Shown in pieces: positions 54,541-63,735 of a stretch of DNA of 64,000 nt (position 1 is the first letter of the stretch; every line of letters starts with the position of its first letter). This stretch comes from Leptospira ilyithenensis. GTDB taxonomy: Bacteria > Spirochaetota > Leptospiria > Leptospirales > Leptospiraceae. Under the pieces are notes generated by a model that was not told the DNA's origin, searched no databases, and worked only from the letters and a program-made list of their open reading frames with translations. Position numbers and translations under genes: made by a program. Location of the stretch: positions 124,001 to 188,000 of the forward strand of contig NZ_RQHV01000043.1 of NCBI RefSeq assembly GCF_004771005.1, read 5' to 3'.

Positions 54541-55368
54541 TTAGGATTCAACTCCCAATTCTTTTTTCAAGAGAGTTCGTTTACGCAGCCTTCCGAATAA
54601 GTACAAATTGAAAAAATGCATACAACCCAGCAGTAGAATGACAATCCCTACTTTGTTACTCAAAATTTCTACTGCCTCAACCATATCATTCGGCTTTAAA
54701 CCGATTTTAAGAGCCATTGTGATATAACCTAAGTTGATTAAATAGAACCCTACAACTAACAAATGATTTACGGAATTTGCCAATTCCATATCTTTAAATG
54801 CATCTATCAAAAAAACTTTTCCATTATTGGAAAGAGTTCGTGCCACCCAAACCGTAACTAGAATACTTAGTATTATATAAACAAGATACAACCAAATGGT
54901 AGTGGTAGATGAATCATTTCGTTTTTTTGAAATCCCGCCATGAGTGCTAAGTAAATCGATCAAATCGAGATATCCTGCAGCACGCGCTATATCAAGCGCT
55001 GTTTCTCCATTTCGGTCTTCCAAGTTCACATCCGGGCTAAAATCCAAAATCGTCTGAAGCATTTCTTTTTCGTTCAAGTTCGCCGCACGATGAAGGGCAG
55101 TATTCCCACCTGCATCCACAAGAGAGATGACTCCCAAATCGTTTTGCAAAATGAGTCGGGCAACTTCCGTATTGTTGTTCTCCACTGCAATGTGCAAACT
55201 TGTTTTCCCTACACCATTCTTTCTGTATAAATCCACGTAGAGATTGTTTGTTAAATGGTGATTCAGACATTTTAAATTTTGGATTTCACAATTCTCATTA
55301 GACTCTGCAAATAAGCTCCCGCCCGATAACAAAGCCAAAAGTAAAATCAACGATAGAAAACTTTTCAT
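54541..55368 (-). CDS. Exported ankyrin-repeat protein with membrane helices
   Basis: 275 residues; AAGGAG before the ATG. Signal peptide (MKSFLSLILLLALLSGGSLFA), then three ankyrin repeats (KTSLHIAVENNNTEVARLIL, NTALHRAANLNEKEMLQTIL, ETALDIARAAGYLDLIDLLSTHGG; residues about 55-150), then three TM helices (about 158-180, 205-225, 240-260) and a basic tail. The repeats would face the periplasm. It probably holds a periplasmic protein at the inner membrane; function unknown. First gene of a TetR-controlled operon. Confidence 0.75.
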   Translation of the reverse strand: MKSFLSLILLLALLSGGSLFAESNENCEIQNLKCLNHHLTNNLYVDLYRKNGVGKTSLHIAVENNNTEVARLILQNDLGVISLVDAGGNTALHRAANLNEKEMLQTILDFSPDVNLEDRNGETALDIARAAGYLDLIDLLSTHGGISKKRNDSSTTTIWLYLVYIILSILVTVWVARTLSNNGKVFLIDAFKDMELANSVNHLLVVGFYLINLGYITMALKIGLKPNDMVEAVEILSNKVGIVILLLGCMHFFNLYLFGRLRKRTLLKKELGVES

Positions 55369-55382
55369 AAAAAACTCCTTTT

Positions 55383-55444
55383 TTGAACACGTTCAATTAT
55401 CTTGGACAGGAATATTTTTGTCAACTTTTTTTGAACGCGTTCAA
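55383..55444 (-). promoter_or_regulatory. TetR operator pair around a consensus promoter
   Basis: Leftward promoter: TTGACA (55424-55419), 17-bp spacer, GATAAT (55401-55396). Perfect 14-bp palindromes TTGAACACGTTCAA (55383-55396) and TTGAACGCGTTCAA (55431-55444) lie just downstream of -10 and upstream of -35, 48 bp centre to centre. Repressor on both would block the promoter. Confidence 0.85.
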
Positions 55445-55769
55445 ATATGAAATAAACAAAAGAAATCAGCACCTCATCCAAAAACCAAGCAGGTGAACCG
55501 GGGAATTCCCTTCTCCTAAGCGAAAGATGCAAAAATAAAGCCTAAGTTAAAACCAATCAAATTGAGGATAGAATCCTGTAGATATGTGAAAAAGAGACTC
55601 CAAAGACGGTCTCGACGATTAAAAACTTCATTAAATTACAGAATGAGTGATAAAAAGATCAAAATTTACATTTTTTTTAAGTATTTTGAACAAGATTCAA
55701 ATTTTTTCTTGCACACTTTCCTTATTTTTGCCATAATTATTCCTTAGAAAATTCAGAGGTGAAAAAAGT
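55445..55769. other. Intergenic region before the lipase gene
   Basis: 325 AT-rich bases between the two divergent units. Contains no supported gene; the lipase promoter should lie here. Long A/T runs near 55660-55740 (ATTTTTTTTAAG, TTTTTTCTTG). Confidence 0.4.
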
Positions 55770-56699
55770 ATGAATCGCAAGGCAATTTTAGCATTAATTA
55801 CGGCAGCATTATTAACAGCTCCCGCATTCGCAAGTTCAGGATCTTCGTCCAAACCATTGGCAGGAACTTATCCTATCGTATTATCCCATGGTCTATTCGG
55901 TTGGGGCGAAAACTCCGGTGGAGTGATCAGTATCCTCAGTTATTGGGGAGGAATGGACACTTATCTGCGTGGCCAAGGAGCAACTGTATTTGCACCTGCA
56001 AAATCAGCAGCTAACTCCAATGAAGTGCGCGGACAACAACTCAAAACATTAATCCTTAACTATGCTGCAGCAAACAACTATACTGGCAAATTCCACATCC
56101 TCGGTCACTCTCAAGGCGGATTGGATAGCAGATATACCATTTCCAACCTTGGACTTTCTTCCAGAGTTTCCACTTTGACCACTCTGAACACACCTCACTA
56201 CGGTTCACCGATTGCAGACATAGTAAAATCTGTTCTACCTAGCTGGCTCCAACCCTTCGTTGCAGTCGTTCTGGAAACTTTAGTAAAAATAGTTTGGGGT
56301 GGAACCAACCAACAAGATGCTCTGGCGGCACTTTCTTCTTTAACAAAAGAAGGACTTGTAGCTTTCAATGCAGCAACTCCTAACAGTTCCGCAGTAAAAT
56401 ATTTCTCTTACGGATCAAGCATTACAATTCCGGATCTTATCCAACACCCTCTTATGGGAATCTTGTACCCAGCTACGGCAGCCGGTGGAGTTTTCCAAGG
56501 ACAAGGACTCACTAACGACGGTTTAGTTCCACTTTCTTCTCAAAAATGGGGAACTTGGAAAGGCGGACCATCTTACGGAATTTTCACAACAGGTATCGAC
56601 CACTTACAGATAGCCAATACTTTGAATTCAGGTAACCTATGGTACGACGTGGAAGGTCACTTCCTTAATGTTGCAAAAAACATGAAGTCGAACCAATAA
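55770..56699 (+). CDS. Secreted triacylglycerol lipase (family I.1/I.2 type)
   Basis: 309 residues; GAGGTG ribosome site; signal peptide MNRKAILALITAALLTAPAFA. The fold starts YPIVLSHGLFGWG (oxyanion hole), then the nucleophile elbow ILGHSQGG, a catalytic Asp in LTNDGLVP and His in DHLQIAN. It is like the Pseudomonas/Burkholderia lipases that need a dedicated foldase, and the foldase-like gene follows. It would act outside the cell or on the surface on long-chain triglycerides. Confidence 0.9.
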   Translation: MNRKAILALITAALLTAPAFASSGSSSKPLAGTYPIVLSHGLFGWGENSGGVISILSYWGGMDTYLRGQGATVFAPAKSAANSNEVRGQQLKTLILNYAAANNYTGKFHILGHSQGGLDSRYTISNLGLSSRVSTLTTLNTPHYGSPIADIVKSVLPSWLQPFVAVVLETLVKIVWGGTNQQDALAALSSLTKEGLVAFNAATPNSSAVKYFSYGSSITIPDLIQHPLMGILYPATAAGGVFQGQGLTNDGLVPLSSQKWGTWKGGPSYGIFTTGIDHLQIANTLNSGNLWYDVEGHFLNVAKNMKSNQ

Positions 56700-56726
56700 A
56701 TACAATCAAACAAAACGATTCAGGAA

Positions 56727-56759
56727 AACCCGGACAACTTAGTCTGGGTTTTTTTTTGT
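56727..56759 (+). terminator. Terminator between the lipase and foldase genes
   Basis: AACCCGGAC-6 nt-GTCTGGGTT (9 bp with one G-T pair), followed by TTTTTTTTG; strong rho-independent form. It may act as a partial terminator, giving more lipase than foldase transcript. Confidence 0.85.
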
Positions 56760-56829
56760 TTTCATATAAGATTTATCTTATATAATCTCTATTGTTCTCA
56801 AGTTATCACCAGGAAACATTTTATTATTT

Positions 56830-57873
56830 ATGAATCGCAAAATAGTTCTATCGATCGGAATCGCCCTTCTCTTCCTCGCCTTCTATCTTTTTTACCGATT
56901 GTTCACCCAAGCCCAGATAGCGACTTCTTCGGAAAGGAGTGAAAACGATAAGGCAAAATCTTATTTTTCCCAAGCGAGTGACGGATTCGAAGTGGATTCG
57001 TTTTATCTGGAAAGCTCCAAAAATCTTTTCCAATCGGACGGTGGTTTTCTCAGATTCGATGAAATTATGGCACGTGCAAGGACAGGGGAAATCAATCTGG
57101 TATCCGAACTTTGGACACTGCGACGCCAATGCCCGGAAGGAAGCACAAGAGAACAATGCAATGAATACGTAAAGGCATTTCTCAAAAATGAATATTCCGG
57201 GGACGAAGCGAATAAGCTTATCTCACTACTCAACAGTTACCTTCGTTATGAAGAAGCCATGTCCCATTACGAACTTCCAGCTAACGCAAGTAATGAAGAG
57301 AAATACGAATTGGTCAAAACCTTCCGCAGAACTTTTTTTTCCAGAGACGATGCGGATTTTGTTTTCGGTTTGGAAGAGGCCACGGCGGATTTCAGTTTCA
57401 ATCGTAGGAAATTTTTGGATGAAACCAAAAATGTAAGCGGTGACGAAAGAATGCGTCAGTATGAAAATTACCGCAAAAAAACATTCGGAGATTATTATGA
57501 TTCCGTTTCGGCAAGAGAACCGAAATTCGATCGTTATGAAACCGAACTGGAACTCAGAAACAACGAACTGGCAAAACTGGATCCTACTGCAAAGGAATCG
57601 AAAGAAAGGGAAGTTCGAACCCGTTACTTCGGTAAAGACGGAAATGATCGTATGGAAAAAGTAACGCGGGAGTTGAAACAAGAAGAAGAAAAAGAAAACC
57701 AACTGGCAAAGGAAGAAGCCGAATTTCTTCGGAAAAATCCGAATCTGAAAGGTGATGAAAAAAATCGAAAATTGATGGAACTTCGTACACAAGTCTTAGG
57801 AAGCAAAGAATCTGCAGAAGAATATTCCAGACGCAAACAGTACGAAACAGAAATGAAAAATCTGAGTGAATGA
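56830..57873 (+). CDS. Lipase foldase-like (Lif) membrane-anchored chaperone
   Basis: 347 residues. One N-terminal TM helix (about 6-24), then a periplasmic, highly helical and charged domain, as in Lif. The segment LRFDEIMARARTGE (about residue 75) is in the place and style of the Lif motif RxxFDYFLSAxGE, but diverged. The later helices (NYRKKTFGDYYDSVSAREPKFD, REVRTRYFGKDGNDRM) match the family pattern. It would help the lipase fold in the periplasm. Position right after the lipase is the main support. It overlaps lnt by 8 bp. Confidence 0.75.
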   Translation: MNRKIVLSIGIALLFLAFYLFYRLFTQAQIATSSERSENDKAKSYFSQASDGFEVDSFYLESSKNLFQSDGGFLRFDEIMARARTGEINLVSELWTLRRQCPEGSTREQCNEYVKAFLKNEYSGDEANKLISLLNSYLRYEEAMSHYELPANASNEEKYELVKTFRRTFFSRDDADFVFGLEEATADFSFNRRKFLDETKNVSGDERMRQYENYRKKTFGDYYDSVSAREPKFDRYETELELRNNELAKLDPTAKESKEREVRTRYFGKDGNDRMEKVTRELKQEEEKENQLAKEEAEFLRKNPNLKGDEKNRKLMELRTQVLGSKESAEEYSRRKQYETEMKNLSE

Positions 57874-59665
57874 TCTATTTTTAATCCTGCTCGGAAGCAT
57901 ATTTCTCGCACTTGGACTTGAACCGATAGGCTCAAGTCTGGCAAGCGCACTCGGGCTTGTTTGTTTGATACTGATTTCCGAGGAGATCAAAACCTCGGAT
58001 TCCATCTTAAAGCCAATCCGCCTCGGTCTTTTCTTTTCCCTTTCCATTACCATTTTCGCATTTACCTGGGTATATACTTCCATTGGCAACTTAACGGGCG
58101 CAAGCTGGTTTGTATCGGTTCCCGTATTTATCGTTTACGCTTCGTTTTCCTTCTATAAAATTTTTTTTATTTTTGTCGGAGTTTGGATTTATAAAAAGAC
58201 CGTTTCCAAAGGAAAAGGATATGATTTTCCTTTCTTTTTGTTTTTAGGTTATCCCTGTCTTGCCGTGCTCAGCGATTGGCTTTCTCCCATGGTATTTCCC
58301 GTCTATTGGGGAGATTTTTTCCGAGGGAATTTGATTCTCAGACAAACAGTATCACTTTCCGGAGTGGAGTTTTTAAGTTTTTTCGGATGGTTTCTCGCCG
58401 CAGGAGGAATCCACTCCTACCGGTTTTGGAGATCCGGCCGTACCGCAAAAACTGCGAAGGCAAATAAAAAAACAAAACTGGTCAAACCCATTCTCTCAAA
58501 GGCTCCGATCTACGTTTATTTAGGGATTTCCTCTCTTATACTATTTTATAATATTCACTCATTGTTTCGAATCCCTGAAACAAGCTCCAGTCTGTTTGCA
58601 GCGATCATTCAACCCAATACCAAATACGCTACCTTGGAGAAAAGAGAAGACCAGAGATTTATCCAAACGGCCTTACAATCGATCTTGGATCTTGGTAAAG
58701 AAGCGATCCTTCGTTCTCCGAAACCGATTGATCTCTTGGTATTTCCCGAATCAAGTGTTCCCTTTCACGGAACTTCTTCCAAACCGGAATCCAAATCCAC
58801 ATACTCTCCGACTTTCTTAGGAATCTTGGAATATCTGTCCAAAACGGCGAACGCCCCAGTCCTTTATAATGAGCTAATAATCGAAGGAAAGATGCATAAC
58901 ACCGCTAGCCTACTCCAGATGAACACCCTTTCCATCGAACACTATTACAAACAAAACTTACTACCGTTTGGTGAATATCTGCCGATGGAATCTACTTTCC
59001 CAATTCTAAGAAAGATATTTCCGGAAGCATCCTCTCATACACCTGGCTTGCGTTCAGGTCTTTTCCAAATTCGGAAAAATATTTCCCAGGTCCAAGCGGA
59101 CAAATTGTTCTCCAAAAATGAAAATCCATTGCCCTACACTGGACTTATCCAAAATCCCGAAAATCTTGAGGAGCGGCAAAATGATCCCAATGCAAATCAA
59201 ACCAGGGAAGTGGATTTTACGGTATCACCTTTGATTTGTTATGAGGCGATGGATCCGGGCCTTGTATTGAAATTGTTTCAGGTCCCTCCTTTGGCAAACC
59301 AACATACGACTTCCCCGGACCTTTTGGTCAATCTCACCAATGACAGTTGGTTCGAATCGGAAAGAGAGACTTGGCAACATGCGGGAAGCGCCATGTTGCG
59401 GGCTGTTGAAACGGGAACACCACTGATACGTTCGGCGGTGACCGGAGTGACAAGAGTGAATGACCCTTGGGGGAGAGAAATTGTTCCTCCCGGTCCGATG
59501 GAAGAACAAACGATTCTCTATGCGGAGATTCCCATCATAAAAGGAGGGATTCCGACTATTTATCGGAGCATTGGACGAATTCCTCTTCGAATTTTTGCCA
59601 TTCTTACCCTGATTTTTACTTTTTTAATGGGACATTATGGTTATACTCTTTCCAACCGAATATAA
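57866..59665 (+). CDS. lnt: Apolipoprotein N-acyltransferase
   Basis: 599 residues from a GTG start overlapping the foldase 3' end; a bit longer than E. coli Lnt (512). N-terminal half: six to seven membrane helices. C-terminal: carbon-nitrogen hydrolase domain with catalytic triad segments LVFPESSVPF (Glu), YKQNLLPFGEYLPME (Lys) and SPLICYEAMD (Cys). Lnt transfers the third acyl chain to lipoproteins at the inner membrane, which fits the many lipoproteins here. A final TM helix precedes the C-terminus. Confidence 0.93.
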   Translation: MNDLFLILLGSIFLALGLEPIGSSLASALGLVCLILISEEIKTSDSILKPIRLGLFFSLSITIFAFTWVYTSIGNLTGASWFVSVPVFIVYASFSFYKIFFIFVGVWIYKKTVSKGKGYDFPFFLFLGYPCLAVLSDWLSPMVFPVYWGDFFRGNLILRQTVSLSGVEFLSFFGWFLAAGGIHSYRFWRSGRTAKTAKANKKTKLVKPILSKAPIYVYLGISSLILFYNIHSLFRIPETSSSLFAAIIQPNTKYATLEKREDQRFIQTALQSILDLGKEAILRSPKPIDLLVFPESSVPFHGTSSKPESKSTYSPTFLGILEYLSKTANAPVLYNELIIEGKMHNTASLLQMNTLSIEHYYKQNLLPFGEYLPMESTFPILRKIFPEASSHTPGLRSGLFQIRKNISQVQADKLFSKNENPLPYTGLIQNPENLEERQNDPNANQTREVDFTVSPLICYEAMDPGLVLKLFQVPPLANQHTTSPDLLVNLTNDSWFESERETWQHAGSAMLRAVETGTPLIRSAVTGVTRVNDPWGREIVPPGPMEEQTILYAEIPIIKGGIPTIYRSIGRIPLRIFAILTLIFTFLMGHYGYTLSNRI

Positions 59666-59709
59666 AAATGAAATTGAAATTTCTGTAGGTAAAGAAAGGC
59701 TATTCGAAT

Positions 59710-60003
59710 ATGGAATGGGAAAAAGTACTTCGCGACGCTGTGAAAGAGAATTCAATCAAAGAGCTACACTTAAGGAAGGTACCTTCTCTCAAAACTTGTG
59801 AAGATTGGAATAAAGTTTCCGAACTGGGAATGGTAGATCACAAAACAAAGTATGCCTATTATAAAGGCGGACTTGTGAAATACGGAGACAGATTATTTTT
59901 TGTTTCCCAAGAACGTTTGGATGCGGTATCCGCATTTCGCAAATGGGAGTTCAAATCCAAGATCAAAGTAACTGATCCTGAATTGGTCTCTGATAAAAAA
60001 TAG
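59710..60003 (+). CDS. Small conserved-looking hypothetical protein
   Basis: 97 residues, no signal, charged (MEWEKVLRDAVKENSIKEL...). AAAGG lies upstream at modest distance. Compact with Tyr-rich middle (YAYYKGGLVKYGDRLFFV). No family recognised. Begins 44 bp after lnt and could be its last operon partner. Confidence 0.55.
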   Translation: MEWEKVLRDAVKENSIKELHLRKVPSLKTCEDWNKVSELGMVDHKTKYAYYKGGLVKYGDRLFFVSQERLDAVSAFRKWEFKSKIKVTDPELVSDKK

Positions 60004-60020
60004 ATTTTTAAATACCGATT

Positions 60021-62030
60021 TTAGCGATTGAGGCGAATGATCATATTCAATTTCTCAGCGATCGCTATCACTTCCATCACTTTCGATTTTTCAATGATGA
60101 TTCCTGTCGGACTCACTTCTTCCAGAACAAACTTTTTGCCTTTGATCTGACCCAAAAGTAGCTCCATCACCAGAGGATCTTTGGTTCTGAGCAAAACGGA
60201 ATCTTCAGTGATCGTAACGATCGGTAAATTGTTTCCCCAATCATCCAATAAAAATAATAAGTTCTGTGCCAGTTCGGCTTTGCTCGACTCTCTTAAAAAC
60301 TGAACAAAGGTGTCTTTTTCATATCCCAACAAAATTCCCAATTGGAAAGAATCTTTGGTCAATACAAACGTATACACCCGATCATAATCTTTCAATTCGC
60401 AGAAAGCTTTGAGTAGATGAATTCCATTGATGGAAACACGATCAGGGAACGCAATAATGGAAAAGTCAGGGTTGATTGTAATTCCGCCCTTCTCCGTTAC
60501 CGTAGTAAGAGGATCATGGTTGAAATAATGTTTTCCAAGTTCGGCTAAGGTAAGATTTCTCTGCGGATATTCTACTTCGATGAGACCGAATAACTGAAGA
60601 TAGAAGATGGCGGAGATGATTTCTTTTCTAAGATCGGCAAGATCTTCTTCATAGGTTTTGATCTGAAACGTAGGAGAAAAAACCAAATGATCACGGACTA
60701 TATGGGAAAAAATAACGGATACGTTGATCTTTCCGTGTGCCATGATCAATTTTACGGTTTTGTCTAAGATCCCTTTTTCATAAAAAGGAACCTCTGCCGC
60801 AGTGAAAACCTCCGGAGGGCTAAGTCTTCTGGTGCGCGCTTCATTCACTTCGTGAATCACGGTTTTCATAATCTCAAAAATATCTTTTTTGAGAAACTCA
60901 TCCGTTTCGCTGGTTAAAATTACGTTTTCGCCTTTGATATCAACATAACCTAACAGCTTCAAGATGGGAAGGATCAGTTCGATTTGATATACTTGGCTTT
61001 TTTCCGGAAAAATTTCAATGTCAGGAGAAAGTAACTCGGTCTCAGTACGTTTGTGATCGGCTTGTTTGATTTTTCCAGACTTGGCGAGGTTCAAACCTTT
61101 TCTGGAGATATAGGAAATGAGTTTTTTAACGTTTAGGAAAAAATCCAAACCATTGGCACTGAGTTTTTCCTGACGGACCCTTGTTCCCTTTTTGACGGGA
61201 GGGTGGATGGGAGAAAATTGCAAATGATCCAAAACTTCTTTCGGAATGACTACGACACGAATGAAACGGTCTTCTACAAAGTAAATATCCCGAACCAAAT
61301 ACAACGATGTCAGTAGAGGAATCGATTGTTCAAAGCGCCCGCGATTGACAGTGATATAATTTCGGATCGTATCCGCTTCAATCACACCACCATGAGTATA
61401 AATCTTATGAAGAACATCACGATCAAAGTCACCCAAAGAATCCAATAACGCTTGTAAAACATCTTTGGAAAGAGCATATTGAAGAAAATTTTCAATAGTG
61501 TCTGATTTTTTAGCACCGATTGCTTCTTTCCATTCCGATGGAATTTCCGCATAGGTAGCTTTTGCGAGCGCCTTCTCAATGGAGAATTTGAACTTTTCTC
61601 CTTTGGGATTGGGCTCGACTTTGATGAGTTTAAGATACTCATCGTAAGCATGGTATTTATCTAAATTATTAGTAAGACGTTCTCTGTTCTTTCTTTGGTA
61701 GAGAAGATAGTATTTGCGTAAAACATTCAATTCCATCTCTACGTTGATGGGAGGAATGTTGACTTTTCGGGAAATTTCTCCGAGAGTCATCACCCCTTTG
61801 TTTTTCAAAATCGAAGTCAATATATTGACTTGGAGGGGGGTGAATTTTTCTAAAATCCCCTTTAGGTAAAACTCATTTTGGAAAATCTCCAAAATGCCTA
61901 AAATCGTAGATTTTTTGTCCTTACCTGGTAATTTTTGAATGTTCCAGAGAGATGCGACTTTCTTGATTTCGTTCAGATCGAGCTTTTCCAGCTCTTGGTA
62001 CAATACACTCTCTTGGCTCATAGTGGGCAT
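60021..62030 (-). CDS. Protein with XPB/Ssl2-like helicase-associated domain, no helicase motor
   Basis: 669 residues (start could be the ATG at 62021). Rich in winged-helix-like segments in the N-terminal part ([31 protein letters not shown]). Residues about 480-660 fit the helicase XPB/Ssl2 N-terminal-like domain ([48 protein letters not shown] in the family pattern). There are no Walker A/B motifs anywhere, so it is not a motor itself. Probably DNA-associated; partner unknown. Convergent with the 97-residue gene. Confidence 0.7.
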   Translation of the reverse strand: MPTMSQESVLYQELEKLDLNEIKKVASLWNIQKLPGKDKKSTILGILEIFQNEFYLKGILEKFTPLQVNILTSILKNKGVMTLGEISRKVNIPPINVEMELNVLRKYYLLYQRKNRERLTNNLDKYHAYDEYLKLIKVEPNPKGEKFKFSIEKALAKATYAEIPSEWKEAIGAKKSDTIENFLQYALSKDVLQALLDSLGDFDRDVLHKIYTHGGVIEADTIRNYITVNRGRFEQSIPLLTSLYLVRDIYFVEDRFIRVVVIPKEVLDHLQFSPIHPPVKKGTRVRQEKLSANGLDFFLNVKKLISYISRKGLNLAKSGKIKQADHKRTETELLSPDIEIFPEKSQVYQIELILPILKLLGYVDIKGENVILTSETDEFLKKDIFEIMKTVIHEVNEARTRRLSPPEVFTAAEVPFYEKGILDKTVKLIMAHGKINVSVIFSHIVRDHLVFSPTFQIKTYEEDLADLRKEIISAIFYLQLFGLIEVEYPQRNLTLAELGKHYFNHDPLTTVTEKGGITINPDFSIIAFPDRVSINGIHLLKAFCELKDYDRVYTFVLTKDSFQLGILLGYEKDTFVQFLRESSKAELAQNLLFLLDDWGNNLPIVTITEDSVLLRTKDPLVMELLLGQIKGKKFVLEEVSPTGIIIEKSKVMEVIAIAEKLNMIIRLNR

Positions 62031-62145
62031 TTTTCGTGTTTGGATTAGTTTTTAGAGGTCGGCTAATCCTGCAACTCTATTTCAATTAGAGGAAGGATGC
62101 GGATTTTCGTGTTTCTTTGGCAAGTTCCCCCACTAAATTTGCCCT

Positions 62146-63450
62146 ATGGAATCTCTATCAGACTACTTTTCTTTTGGAATTCACTCCAGTGCAAGGGTGA
62201 TGCACTCAAGTATCGTTTTCCTCGGCCAAGCGGCCCAGATTCTTACCAAACTTGCCACAGGCAAAGCAAACCATAAAGAAATCGCAATTACGCTCAGACA
62301 AACATTCGAATCCTTAGGTGCAACCTATATCAAGCTGGGTCAATTCATAGCGAGCGCTCCCTCCCTCTTTCCGGAAGAGTATGTGGAGGAGATGCAAAAA
62401 TGTTTGGATTCGGTCCGCCCGGTAGCTTACAGAGACATTCGGTCCATTGTAGAGCGGGAATTAGGTGACAAACTGGAAAATCTATTCCGCTATTTTGAAG
62501 AAGCCCCTCTTGCTTCCGCATCAATCGCTCAGGTCCACGCAGCAATCACCAAAGAAGGATTAGATGTTGTGGTAAAAGTACAAAGACCGGATGTACATAC
62601 CACTTTGAAAACGGATATGCAGATACTCGGACTACTTACCAAAATTTTAGAGTGGATTGCTCCCGAATTCAAAAAATCGGGACTTACCGGAATGTTCTCT
62701 GAATTCCAAACATCCATCATGCAAGAAGTGGATTTTATCCAGGAAGCCAAAAACATAGAAGAGTTTGAAGCGTATCTCTTGAGTGTAAATGAAGAAAGAG
62801 CAAGAGTCCCAAGAGTCTATCACGGGCTCTCCAACAAACGAGTGCTCACTATGGAACGTTTTCACGGAGTTCCCATCACGGATGAAGCAGGGCTTCGCCA
62901 ATATTCGAACAATCCGAGAAAGGTATTGAATGATGCCCTGGAGATCTGGTTCTCTTCCCTTGCTTCCAAAGGTTTTTTTCATGCGGATGTTCATGCAGGA
63001 AATGTAATGATCTTGAAAGACGGACAAATCGGGTTTATTGATTTCGGGATTGTAGGAAGAATTTCACCCAATGTCTGGAACGGACTTATGTTATTCACAC
63101 AAGGAATCGGGATGGGAGAGCCTAGCCTTGTTGCTCAAGGACTCGTAGCCATGGACTCCACTTCGGAAGGAGTAGATCCCAAAGTTCTCGGGGAACAATT
63201 GGAAAATGTTTTTAATGAAATGGAAACAGTTTACCAAGCGATGGCTCTCGGCGAAGCAAGTTCCTTTGATGAATCCAAACTTAATCGTTTGATGTATGAT
63301 CTCAAAGATGTAGCGGAACAAAACGGACTGAAGATCCCGAGAGAGTTTGCGCTTCTTATGAAACAGATGCTCTATTTTGACCGTTATGTAAAAACTATGG
63401 CACCTGAAATCAATCTCTTTCGAGATACGAAAAAATTTGTAAATACCTGA
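62146..63450 (+). CDS. ABC1/UbiB-family atypical kinase
   Basis: 434 residues. Family signatures: KLGQFIASAPSLFPEEYVEEMQKCLDSV (the KxGQ motif), ASIAQVHAA, VVVKVQRPDV, EVDFIQEAKN, FHADVHAGNVMI (HxDxHxxN) and IDFGIVGR. No C-terminal TM pair, so membrane association is less certain than for E. coli UbiB. UbiB-like kinases support quinone synthesis or lipid handling. It lies 16 bp before feoA on the same strand. Confidence 0.88.
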   Translation: MESLSDYFSFGIHSSARVMHSSIVFLGQAAQILTKLATGKANHKEIAITLRQTFESLGATYIKLGQFIASAPSLFPEEYVEEMQKCLDSVRPVAYRDIRSIVERELGDKLENLFRYFEEAPLASASIAQVHAAITKEGLDVVVKVQRPDVHTTLKTDMQILGLLTKILEWIAPEFKKSGLTGMFSEFQTSIMQEVDFIQEAKNIEEFEAYLLSVNEERARVPRVYHGLSNKRVLTMERFHGVPITDEAGLRQYSNNPRKVLNDALEIWFSSLASKGFFHADVHAGNVMILKDGQIGFIDFGIVGRISPNVWNGLMLFTQGIGMGEPSLVAQGLVAMDSTSEGVDPKVLGEQLENVFNEMETVYQAMALGEASSFDESKLNRLMYDLKDVAEQNGLKIPREFALLMKQMLYFDRYVKTMAPEINLFRDTKKFVNT

Positions 63451-63466
63451 GTCCGTCCTATATACA

Positions 63467-63730
63467 ATGTCAAAAGAATTTTTTGTTTTGTCCGAACTGC
63501 CTAAAGATGCAAGAGGTGAAATCATTGAGATGAAAAGAGAGTCCATTTCAGATTCCTTTATCACCGAACTTTTGGAATTGGGATTATTTCCGGGAGCCAA
63601 CTTCAAAGTTTTGGATAAAATCGAAAGTTTGGGAAAGATGATAGTTCTTACAAACGGAACCAAAATAGGATTACGTTTGCTTGATTGCAGGTTCATCTCA
63701 GTCAAAGTTTTAGAAGTAGATCACTCGTAG
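63467..63730 (+). CDS. feoA: FeoA ferrous iron transport protein
   Basis: 87 residues with the FeoA SH3-like pattern: LSELPKDARGEI, LLELGLFPGANFKVLDKIESLGKMIVL, GLRLLDCRFISVKV. Small cytosolic partner of FeoB, which begins five bases after its stop; they form a unit for Fe(II) uptake. Confidence 0.9.
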   Translation: MSKEFFVLSELPKDARGEIIEMKRESISDSFITELLELGLFPGANFKVLDKIESLGKMIVLTNGTKIGLRLLDCRFISVKVLEVDHS

Positions 63731-63735
63731 CATAT

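Noticed and set aside
57226..57792. 188-residue Phe-rich minus-strand frame
   Set aside because: Antisense of the Lys/Glu-rich foldase gene; the Phe/Leu richness is the mirror of Lys/Glu codons.
63091..63705. 204-residue minus-strand frame across the ABC1 kinase and feoA genes
   Set aside because: Covers two conserved genes in antisense; no support for its own function.
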